Positions 48,356-61,424 of a stretch of DNA of 64,000 nucleotides are shown one piece after another. Below the pieces are notes generated by a model. It was not told the DNA's origin, searched no databases, and was given only the letters and a program-made list of their open reading frames with translations. Source of the DNA: Manduca sexta (taxonomy: Eukaryota > Arthropoda > Insecta > Lepidoptera > Sphingidae). Within the stretch, counting starts at the first letter, position 1. Every line of letters starts with the position of its first letter. A program made the translations under genes and the position numbers. The stretch is taken from assembly GCF_014839805.1 (NCBI RefSeq), contig NC_051134.1, positions 12,679,170-12,743,169 of the forward strand, written 5' to 3'.

Positions 48356-51300
48356 ATAATATTAATGAACAAAAATTACATATTTTTTAAATTGTTTAGA
48401 TATTTCTGTGTTTATACTGTGTGGGTGGGTATTTAAATTATTTAATTAATTTATATTTCGAACTTTTCTATTTTTTTTTCCATTATGAGGTTTGATCATA
48501 TATCATATACCGATTTATTGAGACTATTCGAGAACCCAAACACGTTACATTATTATAGGTTACTAAGACATTAGGTATCCCGCAGATAAATTAATGATGC
48601 AGAATCAACTAATAGTCGATATGTCTTAGAAATACCACCGTAGTAACGAAATTTTTAATCAATCAGACCTGTGAAAATTGGTAATGAACTGATGAACTTC
48701 AAATGCCAGAATACATCTTCACATGTTATAGCTAAGAATTATCTCGATCACATCAGCTGTAGAAAACGCGTCAATATCGGTCCATTCGTTTGGGAGTTAT
48801 GAAGTCACACTCAGACATACAGATACGGAGATACTCACCTTAAACTAAAAAAAAACCCAAAGAAGAGATCTAAGGAACTACTTGATTCAAAATAATTGAA
48901 TGAAATCGGGTATTCCAGTCTTATTGCTCGTGAGGTTCTCTGACAAAACTACGAGTAGGTAATTCAAAATAATGATTCTGCAAAACAGTAGTGATGTCAA
49001 ATTACTGGTAAAAGGGCAATGAATAATCTTGCCTTTAACAACGTTTTTTGATTTGGATTCTACCTAATGGCGTTAACTTTGAGTGTTCTTCCAAATTACT
49101 GGGTAAAATTTGTATTTATTTTTTTATTTCTTATCGCTATCGCTACTCGATACTGACTGGATCACAAATAAACCATGGAAGACGTAATAATATAGAAGAG
49201 AAAGACGAAATTATTAAAAAATATGTCTCCAGTATTTGACGAAGTTCGTGTTCAGTTCCTGACGGCAAACTAGCAGTTATGAAAAAATAATTATTACTAG
49301 CCAGTAAAAAAAATTAAATCCATGATATTACTGATATTTATTGATATCGAAGTTTACATTTTTATATCATGTTCTGTTATTCAGTTTTCAATACTTTGAA
49401 TGCATTCGATACTTTATTCAAAGGATAAAAGCGGTATGTTGCGATGTTTCCCCTTTTCGGCTGGCAATTGGTCTCAAGGTTCTTGCTTGCGCGAATAATA
49501 AAGGGATTTATTTGCAAGAAAACCTCTTTTCATTGCGAAGCTTACATTATCTTAAAGGATATGTAAACAAAAATGGACATAATATCTTAGTATGTTAGGT
49601 TTTCTTTGGTATACTCGTAAAATTAAGTAATTTTAAATTTTGTGGAATTAGATCTACAAAAGATGTATATTTAATATTTATTATTTTCTGTATTTTGCAA
49701 GTACTAGAATTGTTGTCAAAATATGAGTCATTCAAGAATCACATATTAATGGATAGCTTAAATTACACATTAAGAATACGAAATGGTTTTCGGAAATTGA
49801 GACTTAGAATTAGATCTTATTAATCCTAAAATTCGTTGTACAATTACAAAACTAAAACAAAAAACTGATATTTACAAAGAATTATCATTTTTATTAAATT
49901 CTCAAGCCTACTGAAACTTCTAAGTCCATTTGAATAAATCTTTTGTTATTCGTAAAGACCATTGTCTTTCCAAACAACTCGGCTCTCATATAAACGATAT
50001 AAAAACAACGTGCGCGAACATCTTTGTTCTCGGTACATTAATAAAATTATAATCTGGGCTTGAGTTGGGTCGGGGAAAGGGTAAACAAAACTAATCACCA
50101 GCAAACCTCGTTATGATGATGTGATAACGTAGAACGTTTACTTTTGCGAAATCAGAATGACTGTATAATGCGAAAATTTTTGATGGTTAACTTTTGAATA
50201 TGGAAAACAAGTGATTAGTTGGCTGATATCATCATAATATACTACGTACTAGATATGGCGATCCCGACATTCACTGTTTTCAAATGATTTGAACTGATAT
50301 CCATTCAAACTGACTTTAGTAAGGTCAATATTGGCAACTTGTGGTTGTGTAAGGAGTGGCGCTCATGATATAAGAACTCGAGTCTAAGTGTAAAGGTTTA
50401 CAGGTGGATTTGAATAAAAAATATTAGTCAAATAAGTCAAATTATTTGGTATTCAAGTGAATAAATAGGTTATAACAGTGTCGTTTTGGTTGCCATTTTG
50501 AATCAGATTTTGCAGAAATAGTTTATATGGACGTTCTTGTCTATAGAATATACGCCAATGACTGATATCGACTTGTTTTTAATTATATAAGTAGTTAATT
50601 TGATTGTCTTAGGGTTAAGAATGCAATTCATGAACGCTCTGAAGTGCAATATCGACTAAGACGCTGTCAAATAAAGGTCAGCATCTTAAGATCGTCGCTC
50701 TTTAATAAATAAATATCAACCACATCGCAAATGATTTCTCAAGTCACAGAAATAAATTGTTTTTTTTTTTATTATACTACACTGACTCAGCTGAGAACAA
50801 GCCCTTAAATCACAACTTAAGCTTTGTTTATTAAATAGTTAATACATTAAATGTCTACTCAAGTTTCTTCTCAAAGTAGAGATTGATTTATTATTAATAC
50901 GGCACTTAGTAAGACCATACAGTAAGTTTAGTATTAAGAACAATAGAAGAGAGAACCCATTGTTTATATCGCTTTTAATAACGGGGAGAATGAAAAAAAT
51001 GGCATAACCTCAAAATAATTTTGTACAATAAATATAAAGTCTAGAACACAATGTTGAAACAGAAGGCAAGTAATAAACGTAAACAGCCCATAGCTCGATG
51101 GAATCTCCCAGTATTGCAGTTACAACGCACAGGAACAGGAAACGAAAGCGATAACGTCAACCCCGTTCACAACTTCACTGCATTGTCTGTTCGCTGCTTT
51201 ATAAAAGCGTGTAGAAAATGGGAAAACTTTTTACGATGCTAGACTGTCCGTGACCTGCTTTCTACGTGAAAAATAAAGTTGTTTAGTTTATATTAAATTT

Positions 51301-53619
51301 TTAATAAACAAAATGACATTATTTTAGAATTATTTTCCTTTCCAGAAAAACGGTTTAAATTATTTATAAAAATAGTTTAAAATATTTATCGCCTTCGATA
51401 TCGTTTTTGCGAAACGATCACTTTTTCAATTCATGCCGAAAATACGATCAGAAAAATCAAATCAGATCAGGTTATAAGACAGATTTTTTAAGTACATAAA
51501 TGATTTATTTGAAATGGTTTATTCTCAAGGACGAATCGAAGATTAAACTTGGGATCATTTAATGAAAGTAGCAGTTTAATAAGCTCATATTACGCATATA
51601 ATAGCTAGGAAATATACGGGACAATAAAATTATTCGTCTTAAAATACAATTATTTCGTTTGTATTAGTCATTGTAAAATTTTTCTAACTTATGTAATAGT
51701 TTCTATATTAATAATTTACTTTACCATATAATCCAAACTGCTGGTTAGGCCTAGATTGGTTTGCTCCCGGGCACGCCATCTCCTTGAACATATACCAATT
51801 AACGCTGTGTCCCGGCCCATGTTACCTTACCATAGTTCTGTTTCCATCCTCACAAATACAGAAGATCCCCAAAGACGTGGCAATTTATGCAGTCATTATT
51901 AAAATTACTCAGGAAACGACATTCATAAGTGCACAAGTAAAAGGAAACATTCCCGCGTGCTAACACCGTAACATTTACTAAGACTTACTCCGTTAAAGGG
52001 ATCCTTAGAAGTACCGTCACTCAATTTGCTGCTTCATTTTATCCGTGTGAATATGGAGATGGAAATTACTAAGGATTTTACAAAGGGCGTCTCAGTAAAA
52101 GCTTAATAAGTTTCAAATTTCTGAAGATCCTTTGAAATTTAGGGCATTTCGGAACGTGACCTAACGTTCATCGTTCGTTTCTGAAAGGGTATTGCTCTGT
52201 TTATTTTTAAGCTAAACGTAAATAAGAACTGGAGCTCATATAATATGTTGTTTAAAATGCTAAACGTAACAAAAATAAGTTTCTAGCAAGCTACTAATAT
52301 GTACTAGATCTGGATTCTAGTAGAATTTTTTTAGTATTTTATTTGATAGTGGAAGAAGGTGCTATTATTATTACATTAGTTAAATCTGAATAAAAACAGG
52401 AGGCACTCATTTATTCGACATAATATAATTTTATACCTAACAGTTTTTTTTTATTACTATAATTTTTAATAACCATATTTAAACGCTATATAAAAGGTCC
52501 AAATAAAAATATAAAGATTTTTTTTTCAATGTCATATATTCAACTTCACTTTACCTTAGTGTTACTAACATTAATATCACAGTTCGAAAACATTACGTGT
52601 ACGTGATCTATGCGTATATCATAGTACTTAGCAAACAATACGTGTAATTTACAATGACTAGTATTACAATATTTGTGAACGTTCGTAAAAACTATTTACA
52701 AAGTTAATTAAGATATTCTCATTATACGTGGAGGTGATTTTTTACAACATATTCAAATTTTTTAAAGGAAAAGAACTTAACATTTCGTTTATCTGTACTC
52801 TTTTAATTTGGATGTGTAACTTTAATAACATTATTTCATCCAACAATTTTAATCTTTTTTAATGATCCCTGTAGTTTTATTGCCTTTCGTATAATTAAGT
52901 GCTTTTTTAAAAATGAATCATTTTGACATTGCGTTAATAAATGAAACCACATACTCGTCTTTACCTTCGCTAACGTCCTACGAAAAATACCCATGAATAA
53001 CGAATATTTTCACCAAAAATTCTACCAAAAGTTTATTTTTCTGATCATATATGGCGTGTTTGTGAGTGTATTTTCGTCTGAAAACGGGATGTTGCCACCG
53101 CGACAAATTTTCTGAGAGTAGTAATAGTGCCATTAGGGCGTGTAAAATTAAAATAACTTTTTATTGATGTTTATTTTGCTCTCAACATACATTTTTTATT
53201 CTACAGCCACGGTTCGAGTAACTTGTTGTAATTTATTATTTTCAACAAGATAAGTTTGTGTTTTAATTTAATAACCCAATGTCAAAATGACCATGTATTA
53301 TGGCTATGGAAAACTAGATTAGAGTTATTGGATAATTTTCTTATTAGCAACACTATAAAGTTTTGTTTCAATTAGGTACATCTACATAAATGCTATTTTG
53401 GTAACAAATAATTTTTGACATGAGTTTATTATAAATGTAACTGACATTATTAAAACATTCATAGCTTTAAAATATCACCTCCTTCATACCGTAAGAACCG
53501 TATAAGCAATTAAAAGGTAAATAATTGTTTTACAAACATTAATGTCGCTGACAAGTTTATTATGAAATTCATTATGGGTTAACAAACATTTTTTATTCTA
53601 TCTACTATTCAGTTCTTAC
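48356..53619. other. Large stretch, no gene recognised
   Basis: AT-rich. A 63-codon basic frame at 51051-51242 and a moderately GC-rich patch at 51735-51860 (possibly a repeat) are the only departures. Confidence 0.5.
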
Positions 53620-53651
53620 CGAGATCGGTTGCGATGCCACTTCCCTGCTAC
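53620..53651 (-). other. Candidate 32-nt micro-exon (unassigned)
   Basis: On the - strand, a long pyrimidine tract and tctgcag stand directly before 53651, and gtaagaac directly follows 53620, so both splice sites are strong. In the phase left by the 60931 donor it would read TAG at once, so it is not the direct next exon of the DLG-like gene unless another exon lies between or it ends an isoform. It could belong to an unseen transcript or be chance. Confidence 0.2.
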
Positions 53652-53774
53652 CTGCAGACAAGAAAAAATATTTAAGGACAATGTTTAGGCTAAGTATGGA
53701 CGGTTTGGATGATATTTAGCGGATGAATAAACTATATTCTCGATTAACACACTAACTATTTTTATTGCTTTGTA

Positions 53775-54066
53775 TGACGAGACGAGCTTGCCGTGCGCCT
53801 GATGATAAGCAATATGACCGCCCATAAACGGTAGAAACACCACCCAACACCTTGAATTACAAAGTATTGTTTTAAGTATATTCTATTGCGCTCGCTATCC
53901 TGAGATATGAGATGTTAAGTGTTATATCCAGTAGTTACACTGGATACAATATTCTTCAAATAGGAACAGTAATTACACTCTACTGCTTAGCGGCAGAAAT
54001 AGACATTGCAGTGATACCTAACATGGCGGACTCTCAAATATGAGAGACCTAGTTTTATGCCAGTGA
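53775..54066 (-). repeat. Family B repeat, - copy, older
   Basis: The blocks are recognisable (gacgagcttgccgtgcgcctgatg, agacattgcagtgatacc) with more changes than the other copies. Confidence 0.75.
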
Positions 54067-54224
54067 TTTGCCCCCATAATGGAAATAATCAAATATTTTA
54101 ATCTGTTCTTTTAATAGATTGTGGTGCGTCGTACAATGTTTTAGGGATTTTTGTAGTGGGAAAGGTTTTTCACGCAAGCAACACCTAGTCACTACATAAT
54201 ATAAAACAAAGTCGCTTTCTCTGT

Positions 54225-54486
54225 CCATTTGTATGCTTAAATCTTTAAAACTACGCAACGGATTTTGATGCGGTTTTTTTTTAATAGATAGAGTGATTCA
54301 AGAGGAAGGTTTATATGTATAATAACATCCATTAAATAGTGGAGAAATACTGTTATTTTGTTATGTTATACCCGTGCGAAGCCAGAGCGGGCCGCTATGT
54401 TTTTATATACAACGTTTACAGTTTTTCTGCAGTGTATATTTTAGTATCAGCATTGCACCCGTGCGAAGCCGGGGCGGGTCGCTAGT
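54225..54486 (+). repeat. Dispersed repeat with duplicated 'cgtgcgaagcc' terminus
   Basis: It has a body typical of an insect dispersed repeat (aaaactacgcaacggattttgatgcgg), then the terminus cccgtgcgaagccagagcgggccgct near 54370-54395, then again at 54459-54486 ending gctagta. Each terminus can form a small GC hairpin before CTAG. A Helitron 3' end would look like this, but the class is inferred. Confidence 0.45.
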
Positions 54487-57400
54487 AATTAATAACTTTA
54501 CAATATAATAAACACCGTTCGCCCAGTCATTGGTACTTTAATTCGTAAAGACACTTAAATCTATGGTATTTATATCACATATCCAACATAATATATACAA
54601 CAAAAGCCTCTCTTCGTCTGTTATTATTGCCATCTGGCTACAAATTCCGCTCACGCAATACTTTGCTTCCTACACGAAGGTGTTGAATATTTTATACCTA
54701 TACGTATATTTTCGATGCGTGGATTTCCTACACCTCAATAGGTTGATAGATAATCATATTATTAGATTACTTAGTGTTGATGTTGCCAATTAGGCTTTGT
54801 TATAAGTTTCACATCATTAGCACATATTTTATAATAATGGCACATCTACGTAATAACTTTATTTTATTAACTCAAATCTCAGAGCGTTTCTTCATTATTC
54901 GATACGATATCCACTACGGGTGTTCGAGACTGATATCTCTAAGAGCGCCTTCAAATTTGAGGCGTGAAAAAAGCGTGGATACGGCGTGGTGCTGCCGGCG
55001 CTCTTTTTTAAATAAACCTTATTAGAAATTAAAAACTGTAAATTATCTACTAAATGATAATTAAAATGGTAACATATTATTGGCGAAATTAGTAGCAGGT
55101 ATAGCGTACAAATCGTGGTTGATAATTAGGCGCAATCTCCAGGAACCCTGGAATGAAGCCAACAATTGCAATGTCCACATCGACCGCGGTGAAATTTCAA
55201 ATGCAACGCGAATTATGGCCCAGTGTGTTCCTATTTCTCACATGACCGAATTCTAAACACATATTGTGTTTATTCTATCATTTTAATTAGGATGATATAA
55301 ATACTTTATGTGGATAACAATATATTTATGCTTATTCATTGTTTAAATTAAGATGAATGTAGTAGGTGATTTTAAACGCGTCAACGAACTCGTTTTTGAT
55401 ATAATGCACGCTCTATGCACGTATTGATCTTGTGTTCGTATACAAGTATAAAGTTTCCAACCTCATTGCATTCACTGCGTGTTTGAGAAGCGTCATCATC
55501 GCGGATAAAATATACTTACCGTTTTTGTAGCCTTTAAACTTAAGTTTAGCGTTCAAAAGACAAATCTACTATTATTAACTAATAATATTATTTATGTCGG
55601 AATGGAAGGTTTGTGTGATGTGTAGAATGGAATATAAAGTACGTGAGGCAAAAGAAAGAAGTGTGAATGACAGACAAAGTTTGAAAACTACTGAAAAAAG
55701 ACGCTTTATTAAAGAAGCAATTTAGTTAGAAAACTCCATTTTTATTTTTAACATATCCCATAGATACGTACTGTATAAGTATGTAAATGGACATCAATGA
55801 ATACAAGGGAGACAATGTTATAAAATTCATATTATGTAGATAATGTTATTTATGGATTACTTCATTCGACAGTATCGGGTTATATCAGAAATTGAAATTA
55901 ATGTAATATAGTAACCCTATGATCGTCCATGCGGAAATGTAGTTCAAATATCCAAGCTGCTTTCGTAACATTTAACCACCAACTCACAGCTTCCTCTATT
56001 ATGTTCAATTTAATTCCTATTGTTTGTGCAAATTCATGATAATATGTACGGCAATTATTAAATTTACTATAATTTCCAAAATGGAGACGTAATGCAGATA
56101 ACAAAAGCACTGTGACAAAAACAAAAATAATTTTACTACCTACCCACTTTTGTAATTTACCTAACTACTATCAGTTTTGGTGAATAATGCTTAACAAAAC
56201 TATCGCCTTCATAACAAAACTTACAAAGCAACCCGTCTAGAATCGATTCAATTTATATTTAAACACGAAAAGCGGCCACCGGCTCTTGTCTAAGTAAGAA
56301 TAAATTTAAAGAAAAACCGTATTCTGCATTTGGTACGCCCTGGAATCCAATAGAGACATGTTTATTTTCCCCTATTGGTGCCAGTGTGACAGTTTATTCG
56401 TTTACTGTAAATAAAACAGTGGACAGCAGTAGTCGAATGCGATTGTTCCAGTTTATTATATTCACTAGTGATTTTTTTATGATTTGTTTAACACCACGTT
56501 TATTTCATCGATTTTATTTTAGTTCCAATTGATAATAATCTCAACAAAATTGTAAATACGAAATATTTTTATGTTTTTTTAGCAGCACTAATCGTCGAAC
56601 GGATTTATATATATTAACACAGTTACCGCATGTCGTAGAATAACATGTAAGTTATCCCGAAAAAAAAATTCTAGGGCTTTTCCTATAATTTCTTTCAAGA
56701 CCTTTCTTTTATAGGACTAGTGTGAGGACCACTAGTAAGGTACTTTTAATGTCTTGTTCTATTATTAATTATAAGACTTGTATACGTTATGTAACGATGG
56801 TGAATAATAATAAATAATAATAATAATAGTATGGAGCCTGGAGTCATAGCGAGAAATATTTGAAAATGATCGAAGGCTCGTTCTTAAGTTTATTGGAGAA
56901 TTTCTGTAGCCCTATACTAGGTAACAAAAGCCTGTATTTATTGTAAGTCCGTTTGTCTAAATCCGAATTTCTGCACTATTAGGACTAATCTTTCTAACAA
57001 GGCTTTACGTCTGTTGTTTACAACAGGGATTGATGGCTTTACTTGCTCTTTGTGGCACAAATGCCTTTCGTTGGAGTTTTTGTAGGCTGAAAGACCAGTT
57101 CACATGATAGTTAAAGGTAAAAAATCCTTAGTTTCTGATTTTAAAAAGTACTGTAACATATTACATTGCTAGTCGATTGCAATAATTTCCTTTCGCTTCA
57201 GTTGACGTAATAGTATTAGACACGCTTCCCCATGTTAGAATTAAAAAAAACACATGAATAAGTACTCCAATTTTTTTTTTTAAATATTAATGACTTTTCC
57301 CCATTCATATTTATTATTAAATGAATATAATTTTGATTACCAATTAGAAATTAAGTAGCCTCTTATAACAACTAATTTATTCACCTCTATATTTGGTTTT

Positions 57401-59387
57401 TCATTTCCTGTAACTATGTGAACAAATATTTTCCTACGAAACATATTCAATTATCATGTGAAAACGTTTTTAGCTTTCCACAGTCAAAGAACGTGTGTTA
57501 AGGCTAGTACGACAGTAGTACAATTAAGGTTTATTTTCTCTTTTACAACAAACAATGAAAGTATAAATCTCGACTTGTTCCTACGGAAACTATTTGTGCT
57601 ATTTTTTATATTAAACTCTAGTGGAATTGTGGACATTGCGCGCGGAACACAAATCAAGCGGAAACAGACTTGCTTGATTTAATTTATTGCCTTCTGGCTG
57701 TTGGGTATGTTTTTGTGTAAAATATTTTTCGGAAATAAAACAATATTAGTTCATACAGAACGGTAATAGGCTTTAACCTTTAACGACGTTATTTTTTCGG
57801 TCTGATTGTTCTTTATTTTTCAAGCAGAGCATTCTATTAAGTAATTTTCATGTTAACCTTTAGTAATCTGAGACAGCGGCAAACTGATAATGATATCTGT
57901 CAGTAATTATTAATTTATCATTGAAGACGATTCTAAATCTAAATTCAACCATGAAACTAATGATATCAAAGTAAAGAAACCTTAAAACATCCTAAACCGA
58001 AATCGAGTAATAAAATAAATAGAATATTTCGTTATAGACGAATTAAAACATTTTTAAACCCGTGTTTAAAATATTTAGTTCATACATCACTATCTACCAG
58101 TTACAAGTAAAAATAATCCTATTTATCCTCAAGCATGACGTTTCTGTAGAAAATATTAACAAATAAATCTTCACGTAACTGACATCGCTGTGATGTCATA
58201 CGCTTTTTTAAATGTTAATTTTGTATCTCCAGCATCGGGTGATAAAACCAGATTTGCATTCGTCAAAAAATGTTTTATAGGTTAATAAATTTCTTTCGTA
58301 TTTGTACCTAACATTAACACAGATTATAGGAGAGACGCAGCTGGCCGGTCCGATGGCTGTCCTCATATTTTAGTCGTGTCATAAAAATGAAATTGTCTTT
58401 GTTCCATTTTATCATGCTGACTATATTTTAACTCTAGAATATTTGTTGAAATGAAATATTTATCGTAATGGTTTAACTAAATTTATTTAATGTATGTGCC
58501 TTTTGATTTATACACAATGCATTTGTGAACAAATATTTTTGGTTATTTATTGTTATAAAAAATTCAACACTAAGTCCAAATGAACATGATTCGGTTGGTG
58601 TATCTCAAGGTAATTATTTTAGTTTAGTATTATTTAGTATCACCTTGTAGCCGACACGAGCTTTATTGAACAAAGTCACCTTTGATAATATCGAATACCA
58701 CTGCATATAAATTAAAAGTGAACTATTTTCCAAATTACACATATTTCTAACATCTATAATCGTATTCCAAAGAGCTCCGTACCCTTCTTATGTCGCATAA
58801 TCTTTATTTGGCACTTGGATACAGAAAATATTTTGTATTAAATTTGTATAAATCAAACCTAATACGTGAACTCGTACATCATGCTCTCAGAGTATAACTA
58901 ATATTATGATGGTTTTATTTTCATATGCGACGTTTGAACGAGTTATTCACTAATTACTTCGGTGAGGTTGTATTTAAGATCGAAACTGTCTCGGCACAAC
59001 GTTATGATGTCACCGAGGTCAAATTCTGGGCAAGATTACATCATATACTGTATAAATGTTAATACTACATTCGTCCCTAGACACCAAATTTACATAGTAC
59101 ATGGTTTACGTTAACTGTATTCGTCTTGTTTTTGGCAAAATTTAACGTTGTGTATTTAAATTTCCTTGTACATTTCGTTTTCAGTCTCGGGTTCTTAAAA
59201 CCTCGTATATAGAAAAAGAAACTTGTAGAAATACTGACATCACGAATTAAAATGTTGAGTAATGAAAATGATGTAATGTGATAAGTTGCTTTTACCTAAA
59301 GACATTTTAGGTATATTAGGAGATTGCTTAAGAACTTTATAAAATAAATACTCAAATATGAATGGTTTTTTATAAAAACACAGCAAA
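54487..59387. other. Large stretch, no gene recognised
   Basis: It contains an inverted pair agagcgcc...ggcgctct (54942-55004), a short microsatellite, and an unassigned - strand frame at 55898-56160. This would be within or downstream of the DLG-like gene if that continues leftward. Confidence 0.45.
56803..56829. repeat. Microsatellite (AATAAT)n
   Basis: A run of AAT triplets with one interruption. Confidence 0.8.
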
Positions 59388-59620
59388 ATGACCCCACTAC
59401 ACCTGATAGTAAATGGACGGCAAAGTGCACCTGATGGTAAGTGGTGTGGGGTCCAATAGAATGTCGACTGATGAGTGATCATTACCCCTCGGCAGTCGAC
59501 ACATACATGGAACCTGTTGGAACCGGATATACAAAGGCGGATGTGGCGGGTTTTAACAACTACGGTGGTCGACGTTCACTATCCTGGCAGATATGAAATA
59601 TATCCTACTATCCTATCCTA
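59388..59620. repeat. Dispersed repeat fragment with internal inverted repeat
   Basis: The segment gcacctgatggtaagtggtgtggggtcc ... ggaacctgttggaaccggatatac has the look of a lepidopteran interspersed repeat. It has an internal hairpin, gtcgactg ... cagtcgac (about 59462-59501). No second copy is present here, so family membership is inference. Confidence 0.4.
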
Positions 59621-60930
59621 CATTGCAAATGGCCATGGTGGACACATTGATAAAATAGTTACGATAAATATAGTATTATTAATGTCACTTGCCGCTGACC
59701 GCAATACGTCTTACGTTAGGAACATACAAAACAATCTCGTACAAGCTCTGGATAAAGTTAACCGAGTTTTATTCGGCAGCCACTGTTTTATTTTTGTTGT
59801 TCATCGAGAGTAAATTATACCCTGCATTCTTTTACGACACACGAAGTTTCTTCAAAGCCATTACTTTTGTTCCCTACTTTTATGAAATGCAATATGCTAG
59901 CACATTTCGACGATTAAGATATTTCTAACAAAATGAATGAATCTGTATCTGAATCCCATTGCACCTTAAGCAGCGACAAGTGCTGCCCCCTCGAACATGC
60001 ATTGAGTTTGAATCAGTCGCAAGTATTTTTTGTCATTTATCATGTAAAATTCTTTTATTACTCTCGTTTATTGGACTTAAGGTTCTAACCTACCTCACAG
60101 CTTAACCACGTTGCCAACATAAGAGTGAATCGATATTGTTGTACTATAAATAGAAGGGATACTAATATGAGAGCACAGATTTTTATAGCAAAAGGTCACA
60201 TTTACTTTTAAGATTTACTTTTTCTATATTTACGTCATACTACGTTATCGAGACTTCATATAAACGAACGATAAACAATACATTGTAATGTTATTGCTTA
60301 CGCCTTTAATATAAAGATATATCAGAATAAAGTCTCTTATTCTCATATTAAGCAACTGCATGTAAGCCATTTCATCATTGTAATCAGCTATTAATAATAA
60401 TACCTATAGATTATAATTAATGTCTAGCTAGTTAATATCTTGGAAACTGAGGATGACAACTTTAAATATAGAACGCAACCTAGATAACATCGGTACTTGG
60501 ATAGAGCTTGCAGTAATACTCTTTATGTCGTTACAGATTTGTTTGAATAGTAGACGACCCAATTTGCTAGTTTGGAATTAGGTCCCTGTAGTGGTAATTA
60601 TTGTTTGAAAGATAGTTTTCCAATTGACAAGTGAAAAATTCCAGGCCAGTCATTTAGAGTAAGTATTTTTAGGTGACTATGGCAAAGCGGGGAAGGGTAA
60701 TGATTTTAACACGGTATCCATTTTACGTTAATCTCTAACATGTCTCTTAATGGGCCAATTATTTTTATCAAGTTTACAAGCAGTCCTGCGATAGTTAAAA
60801 CCTACTGCACGTGTATATTATATAAATACCATTGTAATGTTTGGTCAAAAAACAAACACTTGAAGTACCTATGTTTGAACTTTTTAAATGAAATAGACGC
60901 CAGTAAACGAAATGATCTTTTCAATCTTAC

Positions 60931-61097
60931 CGTGGATACATGGCGTGGAGATCAGGATGCACGGGGACGTGGGTGGCGTGTCGTGCATGAGGAGACATGG
61001 CAGCGGCTGCATTGATCGCCCGGATGCGCGCGCGCAACCTTTCGTACTGCTCAGGCTGATACTGCGCAGCTATTGTCACTGCACTGCCCGAGTATTG
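60931..61097 (-). CDS. DLG-like gene, end of PDZ3 and following linker
   Basis: The acceptor cccctcacag precedes 61097 and a strong donor gtaagatt follows 60931. Read in phase 0 from the previous exon it gives SAVTIAAQYQPEQYERLRARI, matching the last PDZ3 strand and the extra helix (VTIIAQYKPEEY..FEAKI type) diagnostic of DLG PDZ3. It continues into an Ala- then His/Pro-rich linker ending at MYP plus CG of a split Arg codon. The linker differs from the conserved path into the SH3 domain. The next exon was not found with confidence. CpG-rich DNA here contrasts with the AT-rich surroundings. Confidence 0.82.
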
Positions 61098-61180
61098 CTG
61101 TGAGGGGAATTTTAAAGCATAATTTTAAGAACGTCATTTAAAATAAATGTCTTTAAATATAAGCATATTCAAATATGGAC

Positions 61181-61424
61181 CTTCAATGCCGCTGCAGCTT
61201 GTTCATGCGTTGCTCTTGTTAAGTCCCTTCCGTCGACACTGAGTATCCTGTCTCCTCTATACAGCATTCCATAAGCAGATCCTCCAACAGCTACTCCTGA
61301 TACAAATACTCCACACGCATCTTCTTCAGTCCCCACCACGTTATCACTCTCACCGCCAAGTCCACCTACGATGTCCATGCCCAGCCGTGACCCGGATCGC
61401 ACTAGACGCACCATTCGTACGCAT
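61181..61424 (-). CDS. DLG-like (MAGUK) third PDZ domain, main exon
   Basis: The exon runs from acceptor ctgttgccag to donor gtccat and is 244 nt, leaving in phase 0 after LK. The 81 full codons give most of a PDZ domain: VRLVRSGSRLGMDIVGG (strand A, carboxylate loop, strand B), CGVFVSGVAVGGSAYG, MLYRGDRILSVDGRDL, then ATHEQAAAALK (helix B). The helix-B His suggests a class I PDZ ligand pocket. Block by block it resembles PDZ3 of Discs-large/PSD-95. Two oddities: the usual GLGF loop is RLGM, and the strand B-C loop is about a dozen residues longer than usual and acidic (GGESDNVVGTEEDA). Such PDZ domains sit under the membrane at junctions and synapses in scaffold proteins. Which DLG paralogue this is cannot be decided here. 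Confidence 0.85.

Noticed and set aside
55062..55251. 63-codon open + stretch ending HMTEF
   Set aside because: No start codon at its head, no good acceptor, no family resemblance.
59475..59813. 112-codon + strand frame
   Set aside because: The first half is repeat sequence and the rest has no motif or splice support.
60740..61103. + strand frames of 91 and 63 codons
   Set aside because: They are shadows of the DLG-like exon on the - strand, which has matching splice sites and a recognised domain end.
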